A stretch of 17,578 nt of DNA, from the NCBI GenBank assembly GCA_964480735.1, contig CAYZQS010000054.1, positions 1-17,578 on the forward strand, in the 5' to 3' direction. Below are positions 6,757 through 12,952 of the stretch, in pieces. A program made the position numbers and the translations under genes. The stretch's first letter is position 1, and the number at the start of each line of letters is the position of its first letter. Source of the DNA: UBA5972 sp964480735 (lineage in GTDB: Bacteria; Pseudomonadota; Alphaproteobacteria; Rhodobacterales; Rhodobacteraceae). Under the pieces are notes generated by a model. It saw only the letters and a program-made list of their open reading frames with translations. It had not been told where the DNA came from and made no database searches.

Positions 6757-8664
6757 TCAGCCGCGTTCATGGAAGAAGCCGTAGATGGTTTCGGCCATAT
6801 TATCGGATATTCCGCTGACAAGCTTCAAATCACTTAACCCCGCCCGCGCCACCGCCTTGGCAGAGCCAAAATGCGCCATCAGCGCCCGTTTGCGCCCGGC
6901 GCCCACACCCGGCACTTCGTCCAGCGGGTTGGCAAACGTGGCTTTGGCGCGTTTTTGCCGGTGCGTGCCGATGGCAAAACGGTGCGCCTCGTCGCGCAGG
7001 CGCTGCACGAAATACAAAACCGGATCATCGTGGCGCAAAGCAAAAGGCTGGCGCAGACCCGGACGGTAAAACTCTTCTTTGCCCGCGTCGCGGTCCTCCC
7101 CTTTGGCAACGCCGATGAAGGGCATGTCGGTTATGCCCAGTTCCTTCATGATATCGGCCACGGCTGACACCTGCCCCGCGCCGCCGTCAATCAGCAGCAG
7201 ATCGGGCCAGGTGCCCTTGTCCCGGTCCCCGTCTTCTTTCAGCAGGCGTTTGAAGCGGCGAAACAATACCTCTTTCATCATGCCAAAATCATCACCCGGC
7301 GTCAGATCGGATTTGATGTTGAACTTGCGGTAGGCCGATTTCATATACCCCTCAGGCCCCGCAACAATCATCGCGCCAACCGCATTGGTGCCGGAGATGT
7401 GTGAATTGTCGTAAACCTCGATGCGCTGCGGCGGGGCGTCCAGATCAAAAGCCTTCGCCAGACCTTTCAGCAGTCTGGATTGGGCGGCACTTTCAGACAT
7501 GCGCCGCGCCAGTGATTCCTGCGCGTTGCGCCGGGCGTTTTCCACCAGTTCCACCTTTTCACCGCGCCGGGGCACGATGATATCAACGCGCCGCTCCAGC
7601 TTGTCACTTAGCATCTGCTGCATCAGATCGGCATTTTCGATGGCACTGGACAGCAAAACCACGCGCGGGGGAATTTTATTTGAATAAAATTGGCCCAGAA
7701 ACGCCTCCAGCACCTCAGCGGCATCCACGTCGGCGTCCACCCGGGGGAAATAGGCACGGTTGCCCCAGTTCTGGTTGGCGCGGATGAAAAACACCTGCAC
7801 GCAGGCCTGACCGCCATCGCGGTGCAGCGCGATAATATCGGCCTCTGCCACCGTTCGCGGGTTTATGCCCTGGGCGCTTTGGATTTGCGTCAGCGCCCGG
7901 ATGCGGTCGCGCAGGGCTCCGGCTTTCTCAAACTCCAGCGCCTGACTGGCGGCGTTCATCTTTTCGGCCAGATCAGACTGGATTTTGGTGGAACGCCCCG
8001 AAAGAAACCGCGCCGCATCCTCAACCAGCCCGCCGTAGTCCTCGGGGCTGATCTTGCCAACACATGGCGCGGAACAGCGGGCGATCTGATACAGCAAACA
8101 GGGGCGCGTGCGCTCTGAAAACATGCTGTCGGAACAATTGCGCAGCAAAAACACTTTCTGCAACTGGTTCAGGGTCCGGTTCACCGCCCCGGCAGAGGCA
8201 AAGGGGCCATAATAGTCGCCCTTTTCCGACCGCCGCCCCCGGTGTTTTTTGATCTGCGGAAAATCATGGGAACGGGCCACCAGAATATTTGGGAAACTTT
8301 TGTCGTCCCGCAGCAGCACGTTGTAGCGCGGTTTCAGCTGTTTGATCAGGTTTTGTTCCAAAAGCAGCGCTTCGGTCTCTGTTCGGGTGGTCAGAAACAT
8401 CATCGACGCGGTGGCCGAAATCATCCGGCCAATCCGCGCACTGTGGCCTGCGGCCTTGGCATAAGACGACACGCGCTTTTTCAGGTTGCGGGCCTTGCCC
8501 ACATAAAGCACCGCGCCCTTGTCATCCAGCATCCGGTAAACGCCGGGGCTGTTGTCCAGCGTTTTCAGATAGGATTGCACGCATTCGTAACCGCCTGAAC
8601 GGCCATCGCCGGAAAACTCGCGGCCTTCCTCTTCCAGTTTCGTATGTTCGTGCGGCTGCGCCAT
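6757..8664 (-). CDS. uvrC: Excinuclease ABC subunit C (nucleotide excision repair)
   Basis: UvrC makes both incisions around a DNA lesion after UvrA and UvrB load. The product has 635 residues, normal for the family. The N-terminal GIY-YIG nuclease domain covers about 38-120 (GVYRMLD, VLYVGKA, LKKRVSSY). A four-cysteine cluster near residues 175-205 (NC...PC...RC..PC) fits the iron-sulfur site reported for UvrC. A UVR domain that contacts UvrB lies near 220-255, the RNase-H-like nuclease domain follows (YDNSHISG, LLLIDGGAGQ), and a helix-hairpin-helix pair ends the protein (VPGVGAGRKRALMAHFGS). The N-terminal tail of about 35 residues is poorly conserved. No ribosome site precedes the ATG, and a promoter-like sequence lies right upstream, so the mRNA may be leaderless. 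Confidence 0.97.
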   Translation of the reverse strand: MAQPHEHTKLEEEGREFSGDGRSGGYECVQSYLKTLDNSPGVYRMLDDKGAVLYVGKARNLKKRVSSYAKAAGHSARIGRMISATASMMFLTTRTETEALLLEQNLIKQLKPRYNVLLRDDKSFPNILVARSHDFPQIKKHRGRRSEKGDYYGPFASAGAVNRTLNQLQKVFLLRNCSDSMFSERTRPCLLYQIARCSAPCVGKISPEDYGGLVEDAARFLSGRSTKIQSDLAEKMNAASQALEFEKAGALRDRIRALTQIQSAQGINPRTVAEADIIALHRDGGQACVQVFFIRANQNWGNRAYFPRVDADVDAAEVLEAFLGQFYSNKIPPRVVLLSSAIENADLMQQMLSDKLERRVDIIVPRRGEKVELVENARRNAQESLARRMSESAAQSRLLKGLAKAFDLDAPPQRIEVYDNSHISGTNAVGAMIVAGPEGYMKSAYRKFNIKSDLTPGDDFGMMKEVLFRRFKRLLKEDGDRDKGTWPDLLLIDGGAGQVSAVADIMKELGITDMPFIGVAKGEDRDAGKEEFYRPGLRQPFALRHDDPVLYFVQRLRDEAHRFAIGTHRQKRAKATFANPLDEVPGVGAGRKRALMAHFGSAKAVARAGLSDLKLVSGISDNMAETIYGFFHERG

Positions 8665-8670
8665 GCTGTG

Positions 8671-8699
8671 ATTTTAGTTGGTAAGCGATCAGGTGGAAA
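8671..8699 (-). promoter_or_regulatory. Candidate uvrC promoter giving a leaderless mRNA
   Basis: Read on the minus strand, TTTCCA (8694-8699) and TAAAAT (8671-8676) are separated by 17 bases, matching the sigma-70 pattern at about 4 of 6 and 5 of 6 positions. The expected start of transcription, about seven bases past the -10, falls on the A of the uvrC ATG at 8664. This agrees with the missing ribosome site. It is an inference from sequence only. Confidence 0.45.
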
Positions 8700-8789
8700 C
8701 GGATTTCTTCATTTTGTTCACCGGGATGATTCTCTGGTCTGCTGCGTTAATACACTTCACTAATCAAGCAAAAACCTGTCCACTTTTTC

Positions 8790-8798
8790 TGTGGATAA
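8790..8798 (-). promoter_or_regulatory. Perfect DnaA box
   Basis: TGTGGATAA on the plus strand is the exact complement of the consensus TTATCCACA. It sits about 126 bp upstream of uvrC. A single box may regulate a promoter, while clusters mark origins. Binding is not shown. Confidence 0.5.
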
Positions 8799-8859
8799 CT
8801 CTGCGGACAACTTACCCCGCTTTGGAATTTCTTGTTTGAATCAAAGCGCTTCACCGGAT

Positions 8860-8876
8860 TGCCTAATTTTTAGGCA
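8860..8876. repeat. Perfect 7-bp hairpin
   Basis: TGCCTAA and TTAGGCA flank a 3-base TTT loop. It lies 124 bp past the SDR stop. No T-run follows on the minus strand, so it is at best an imperfect terminator for the SDR transcript. Confidence 0.4.
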
Positions 8877-8895
8877 CATTGATAAGATGTTGTAA

Positions 8896-8952
8896 TTAAA
8901 GCAAAAATAATTGTCCTGCGGCAAATTCTTGAAATCATTAACAAAATCGTAA
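8896..8952. promoter_or_regulatory. Two near-consensus CtrA-like sites
   Basis: TTAA-N7-ATAA at 8896-8910 and TTAA-N7-GTAAC at 8938-8953 each differ by one base from the alphaproteobacterial CtrA consensus TTAA-N7-TTAA(C). They are 42 bp apart and more than 230 bp from the uvrC start, which is far for promoter control. The region is AT-rich, so chance matches are possible. Confidence 0.25.
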
Positions 8953-8999
8953 CGCGGACGTGAGGATTGGCGGACGGGTGGACAAATCGACCTGCACCG

Positions 9000-9785
9000 C
9001 TATTCCACCCCTTGCACGTCTAACGTGTGCCAGGCCAAATGCTGGCCGCCGTCGATGCACAAAAGCTGCCCCGTAAGTGCTGGCGCATCCACAATAAAGT
9101 TCAGCGCCGCCACAATATCAGCAGGGTTTGCCCCCCGCCCAAGCACGGTTGCCGCCCGCTGGTTGTCAAAGTGTTCCTTTGTTTGCCGCGCGCCCTGCAA
9201 GGTTGGTCCGGGGCCAATGGCGTTCACCCGGATTTGCGGCGCCAGGGCGCGGGCGGCGGTTTGGGTAAAGGCCCACAGGCCCATTTTGGCGATGGTGTAG
9301 CTCATGAATTCGGGCGTCAGCTTGCGCACGCGTTGGTCGATCATGTTGACCACCACGGCAGAGGCCAGCGGCTCGCCCGCGTCGTCCGTCATCACCGGCG
9401 GTGCCTGTTTGGCAAATTCCTGCGTCAGCACAAACGGCGCGCGCAGGTTGCTGCCAATCGCCCGGTCCCAGCTTTCCTGTGTGGCGGTCTGCAATGTGTC
9501 ATACTCAAAGATCGACGCGTTGTTGACCAGCACCGTCAGCGGGCGGCCCAGTTCCGCTGCGGCCAGTCCGACCAGCGATTGGGTTTCTTCAGCCTTCAGC
9601 AGGTCAGCGTGGTGAACAGTCACAGTCACCCCAAGCGCCTTTATTTCCGCAGCCGTTTCCTGTGCGTCATCTGCGGCACCCACGTAATGCAGCGCAATAT
9701 CGTACCCACGCTGCGCCAAAGACAGTGCCATGGCGCGGCCCAGACGACGTGCGCCGCCGGTGATCAAAGCCGCGCCTCCAGACAT
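9000..9785 (-). CDS. SDR-family reductase resembling pteridine reductase / FolM
   Basis: This is an NAD(P)H-dependent short-chain dehydrogenase of 261 residues. The nucleotide-binding motif is T9-G10-x3-R14-x-G16 rather than the classical TGxxxGxG. The arginine form is known in pteridine reductases (PTR1) and dihydromonapterin reductase FolM, and suggests NADPH use. NNA is at 88-90. The catalytic part has D150, Y163 and K167, with the Asp-Tyr spacing of 13 seen in PTR1 where ordinary SDRs have Ser. It may therefore reduce dihydropterins or dihydrofolate. The start has GGGAG eight bases upstream. The gene is 12 bp after the antiporter on the same strand. The SDR family is certain; the pteridine substrate is an inference. 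Confidence 0.85.
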   Translation of the reverse strand: MSGGAALITGGARRLGRAMALSLAQRGYDIALHYVGAADDAQETAAEIKALGVTVTVHHADLLKAEETQSLVGLAAAELGRPLTVLVNNASIFEYDTLQTATQESWDRAIGSNLRAPFVLTQEFAKQAPPVMTDDAGEPLASAVVVNMIDQRVRKLTPEFMSYTIAKMGLWAFTQTAARALAPQIRVNAIGPGPTLQGARQTKEHFDNQRAATVLGRGANPADIVAALNFIVDAPALTGQLLCIDGGQHLAWHTLDVQGVE

Positions 9786-9797
9786 TCGAATGCTCCC

Positions 9798-10751
9798 TTA
9801 AACCAGTAGAAAACCCAAATAGAGCAGATAAAGCCCTGTCAGCACAACACCCCAAAAGCGGGTGATGTTGCGCCGCCCCAGAACAAACGGTGCCATCGCC
9901 AGGGACGCCGCAAGCATGACCCAAAGATCGACCTTCAGGATGCCTTCGGGAACGGCCAGCGGGCCAAAAAAGCTGGCAACGCCCATAATGCCCAGAACGT
10001 TGAACATGTTGGAGCCAATAACGCTGCCAATGGCCACATCGCCGTGCTTGCGCAAAGCCGCAACGATGGTTGTGGCCAATTCCGGCAGGCTGGTCCCCAC
10101 GGCCACCAGCGTCAAGCCGATCACCGCTTCGCTGACACCAAACTGCCGGGCCAGACCAAGCGCGCCGTTAACCAGCAGATCAGCCCCCAGCGGCAGGCCG
10201 ATCAGGCCCAGCACCAGATAAAGCGCGATGCGCCAGCCGGCCAGATTGGGGTCGGCCTCGTCAATATCTTCCAGATCAGGTTCGCAGTTTTCCACCTCTT
10301 GCCTGCGATGTTTGCGGGCTGAAACGAAGGAATCCGCCAGCATGGCTGACAGCAGCAACATCAAAACCACGCCGTGCCAGACATGAAACGGACCAAGAAA
10401 GGCCAGCGCAATAAAGATCACCAGCGACCCCAGCATGTAGAAATAGGTTTTTGCCGACCGGCACTGGCTGGAGTTTATCCCGGCGATGATTGCCGGAAAC
10501 CCAAGCACCAGCAGAACATTCGCGGTGTTTGATCCCACCACATTGCCCAGCGCAATGCCCGGCACGCCTTCAAGCGCCGCCTTGATTGCGATCAAAAGCT
10601 CGGGCGAAGACGTACCGAACGCCACGATGGTCAGGCTGACGATCAGGGCGGGAATGCCAAGGCGCAAGCTCAGATTGACAGCACCCCGCACCAGCGCGTC
10701 ACCGGCCAGCAGCAGGATGACCAGACCAACGACTGTAAAGATAATATCCAA
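9798..10751 (-). CDS. Na+/Ca2+ antiporter of the CaCA family (YrbG-like)
   Basis: The product, an inner-membrane cation exchanger of 317 residues, has about ten hydrophobic helices. The two inverted alpha-repeats that form the ion path are clear: AFGTSSPEL...GNVVGSNTANVLLVLG at about 44-84 and AVGTSLPEL...GSVIGSNMFNVLGIMG at about 204-245. The glutamates in both SPEL/LPEL motifs and the GSN motifs are intact. An acidic loop at about 148-172 separates the halves. The start is a TTG at 10749-10751; the frame upstream is closed after four codons by the TAG that ends the preceding microprotein gene, and no good ribosome site is seen. Translation may depend on reinitiation after that gene. Confidence 0.92.
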   Translation of the reverse strand: MDIIFTVVGLVILLLAGDALVRGAVNLSLRLGIPALIVSLTIVAFGTSSPELLIAIKAALEGVPGIALGNVVGSNTANVLLVLGFPAIIAGINSSQCRSAKTYFYMLGSLVIFIALAFLGPFHVWHGVVLMLLLSAMLADSFVSARKHRRQEVENCEPDLEDIDEADPNLAGWRIALYLVLGLIGLPLGADLLVNGALGLARQFGVSEAVIGLTLVAVGTSLPELATTIVAALRKHGDVAIGSVIGSNMFNVLGIMGVASFFGPLAVPEGILKVDLWVMLAASLAMAPFVLGRRNITRFWGVVLTGLYLLYLGFLLV

Positions 10752-10763
10752 CGCGCCCGCGCC

Positions 10764-10949
10764 CTAGTGTTTCCGGCCGCAGGCACAGGGGCCCTTGCCA
10801 AGAATGTAAGAGCCGCATTTTGGGCATTTGGTGGCGTTCTGGATTTTATCGCGCTTTAAGGGGTTGTTGATTTTGGGGATTCTCAGGCGGCCAAACATGG
10901 CCAGCACCACCATGCCGATCAGAAAAAATGTGACGGCCTTGACGATCAC
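10764..10949 (-). CDS. Zinc-ribbon membrane microprotein
   Basis: The product has 61 residues. An N-terminal membrane helix (about residues 4-20) is followed by a basic linker and a zinc-ribbon-like end with CPKCG and CAC: Cys-x2-Cys then Cys-x-Cys, likely one metal site. The GTG at 10947-10949 is chosen because GGGA lies seven bases upstream and it starts two bases past the S49 peptidase stop. A TTG at 10973 would overlap that gene by 22 bases. It sits between the peptidase and the antiporter in a tight run. The function is unknown; small zinc-ribbon proteins of this kind are common near such genes in Rhodobacterales, from general recollection. Confidence 0.75.
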   Translation of the reverse strand: MIVKAVTFFLIGMVVLAMFGRLRIPKINNPLKRDKIQNATKCPKCGSYILGKGPCACGRKH

Positions 10950-10951
10950 GC

Positions 10952-11755
10952 CTACATCCCAAACTGCGCCCAAAGCGCCTTGTCTTCGACGATTCCAATG
11001 GCGTCTGACGCAATCTCGGAGCCAAAGCGGCTGAAGATCGAACGTTTGCGTCCCAAAACCCTAAACCGGGTTTTATCGCCGAATATTTCTTTCATCTTTG
11101 GCACAATATGCCCGATCCCGTCCGCCAGACCAAGTTCGATGGCCTTTTCGCCGACCCAGAATTCTCCGGTGAACAGTTTCGCCTCTGTCAGGCGGCTGCC
11201 CCGGCGGGATTTGACCTGTGCAATAAAGCTGTCGTGGATTTGTTTTTGCAGCGCTTTCAGGCGCTTGACGTCTGCGGGGCGTTCAGCCCGAAACGGATCA
11301 AGCATGGATTTGTCTTCGCCAGCGGTGTGAACGCGCCGTTCAACCCCATGCTTTTCCATCAGGCCGGTAAAGCCAAACGAGGCAGAAATCACGCCGATGG
11401 ACCCGACAATAGAGGAAGCGTCCACGAATATTTCATCCGCCGCCGTGGCCAGCCAGTAGCCACCGGAGGCTGCAACATCCTCGACAAAAGCATAAACCGG
11501 AATATTCTTTTCCGCCGCCAACCGCCGGATGCGGGCGGCAATCAATGAGGATTGCACGGGCGACCCACCGGGCGAGTTGATCACCAGCGCCACGGCTTTT
11601 GGTTTGCCCCGGCCAAAGGCTTTTTCAATGACCGGTGCCATTGTTGCGTCATTCAGATTGGCACCACCAATGCGCCCGCCCGCTGCGATGACCCCTTGCA
11701 GGCGGACAACGGCAACGGTGGGGGGTGATTTGATAAAGGGGATCCAGCGTCTCAT
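10952..11755 (-). CDS. S49-family serine peptidase (short SppA/SohB type)
   Basis: Members of this family cleave signal-peptide remnants or membrane proteins using a Ser-Lys dyad. The product has 267 residues. The nucleophile is S97 in VAASGGYWLA, and the general base is K149 in GEDKSMLDPF; the 52-residue spacing equals that of the Bacillus SppA dyad. LVINSPGGSP at 57-66 is the oxyanion/substrate strand. There is no clear N-terminal membrane helix, so it may be peripheral or cytoplasmic. The ATG at 11753-11755 gives MRRWIPFIKS, the usual family start; the frame stays open 44 codons upstream with no conserved sequence. It is 82 bp after the Sua5-type gene, with a palindrome between them. Confidence 0.92.
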   Translation of the reverse strand: MRRWIPFIKSPPTVAVVRLQGVIAAGGRIGGANLNDATMAPVIEKAFGRGKPKAVALVINSPGGSPVQSSLIAARIRRLAAEKNIPVYAFVEDVAASGGYWLATAADEIFVDASSIVGSIGVISASFGFTGLMEKHGVERRVHTAGEDKSMLDPFRAERPADVKRLKALQKQIHDSFIAQVKSRRGSRLTEAKLFTGEFWVGEKAIELGLADGIGHIVPKMKEIFGDKTRFRVLGRKRSIFSRFGSEIASDAIGIVEDKALWAQFGM

Positions 11756-11837
11756 GCGCCTGATGTAGGGGCTGCACCGGTAGAGAACAAGACGATAGTT
11801 CCAACTTGCAGCAGACTGTGTTTGCCACTTTGCAATG

Positions 11838-12836
11838 TCATTTGTTTCGCATGCGAAACAATTGGGGGTCGCGGGCCGCAGCCGCACGGTTCAGGCGATC
11901 ATTTATGGCGCGGCCAAGGCCCGTGTTTGGGATCGGTGCCACGGCGATTGTGCTGATGTTTTGTGCGGTGGCAAGCGCGTCCAGTTGGTGCAGAAATGCA
12001 AACAGATTGGCCGCCGCTGTGATCAGATTGCCGTCCGGTGACAGGTTCATGTCGGCACCGTCACAATCCGCGCCAAAGCCAAGCCATAGGCCCTGATCCG
12101 GGCGCGACGTCTGGTTCATCAGCACGGCGGCATTTGGGGCATAGTGGGATTTCATCCGGCCCGGGGACAGCGGTTGGGGCGTTTCAGAGGCCGTTGAAAG
12201 TTTCCGCCCCAAAGCGTCTGACAGATGATTTTCAGGCAATCCACCAAACCGCAACAAATGGGTTTGGCCGTCTTTGGGCATCACAATCGTGCTTTCCAAC
12301 CCCACCCGGCAGGCTCCGCCGTCAATCACCGCGTTGATCCGCCTGTCAAGACCGGCACGCACGTGGGCTGCGGTCGTGGGACTGATCGCGCCGGATATAT
12401 TGGCGGATGGTGCGGCAATCGCACCGCCAAATTCCCGCAGCAGTTTTTGCGCCAACGGGTGGTCCGGCACCCTGACAGCCACTGTTTCAAGACCGGCGCT
12501 GACCAGTTTGGACAGGCCGCCGTCAGGAAGAACCGGCAGCACCAGACTAAGCGGACCGGGCCAGAATGTTTGCGCCAGGACCTGTGCGGTATCGTCAAAT
12601 ACCGCGTATCGCTGGGCGGTTTCCAAGTCGGCCACATGGATAATCAACGGGTTGAACGCCGGGCGGGATTTGGCGTGAAATATTGCCGCCACGGCCGCGT
12701 CGTTACAGGCGTCAGCACCCAAGCCGTAAACGGTTTCTGTCGGGAAGGCGACCAGCCCTCCGGCGCGCCATAATTCAACGGTCTGAACGATACCGGCAGG
12801 ATCGTTGCGAAGGGATTTGGTTTTGAATTGTGCCAT
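11838..12836 (-). CDS. L-threonylcarbamoyladenylate synthase, Sua5 type
   Basis: This enzyme makes threonylcarbamoyl-AMP from threonine, bicarbonate and ATP, the first step of the t6A37 modification of tRNAs that read ANN codons. The product has 332 residues: a YrdC-like catalytic domain at about 10-205 and a C-terminal Sua5 domain at about 235-330. Motifs are PTETVYGLG at 32-40, KSRPAFNPL at 56-64 and SANISG at 144-149, with SPGRMKSHYAP at 224-234 in the interdomain linker that closes the active site. The two-domain layout separates it from short TsaC. It is divergent from the acyl-CoA dehydrogenase with 116 bp between starts, and leads the minus-strand run to the peptidase. Confidence 0.95.
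   Translation of the reverse strand: MAQFKTKSLRNDPAGIVQTVELWRAGGLVAFPTETVYGLGADACNDAAVAAIFHAKSRPAFNPLIIHVADLETAQRYAVFDDTAQVLAQTFWPGPLSLVLPVLPDGGLSKLVSAGLETVAVRVPDHPLAQKLLREFGGAIAAPSANISGAISPTTAAHVRAGLDRRINAVIDGGACRVGLESTIVMPKDGQTHLLRFGGLPENHLSDALGRKLSTASETPQPLSPGRMKSHYAPNAAVLMNQTSRPDQGLWLGFGADCDGADMNLSPDGNLITAAANLFAFLHQLDALATAQNISTIAVAPIPNTGLGRAINDRLNRAAAARDPQLFRMRNK
11842..11861. repeat. Perfect 20-bp palindrome at the end of the Sua5-type gene
   Basis: TTGTTTCGCATGCGAAACAA is identical to its own reverse complement. It covers the last codons of the threonylcarbamoyl-AMP synthase gene and lies 87 bp upstream of the peptidase start. There is no T-run, so it is a poor terminator. It has the form of a dimeric-repressor site, but no regulator is known from the window. 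Confidence 0.5.
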
Positions 12837-12952
12837 TGTGACGTTGCGTTTGGGTTGTTATGGGAGTGGGCCAAGATTTACCGTGCTGGCGGGCAGCCAT
12901 AGCCAAAGACAGCCCGCTTGCAAAGAACGTTTTCGCGTTTGGAGAGTTGACA

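Larger units (their letters stand above)
8665..8999. other. AT-rich intergenic region with DnaA-box and CtrA-like motifs
   Basis: This 335-bp region lies upstream of uvrC and downstream of the SDR gene, and no gene is seen in it. It holds a perfect DnaA box (8790-8798), looser box-like sequences TGCGGACAA near 8802 and GGTGGACAA near 8978, two one-mismatch CtrA-like sites (8896-8910 and 8938-8952), two GANTC methylation sites (8728-8732 and 8838-8842), a perfect 7-bp hairpin (8860-8876) and an AT-rich stretch at about 8863-8952. The uvrC promoter needs only the left end, so most of the region is unexplained. Confidence 0.5.

Noticed and set aside
8831..8843. FNR-like site TTGTTTGAATCAA upstream of uvrC
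   Set aside because: The two half-sites are one base too close and the left half is incomplete compared with TTGAT-N4-ATCAA.
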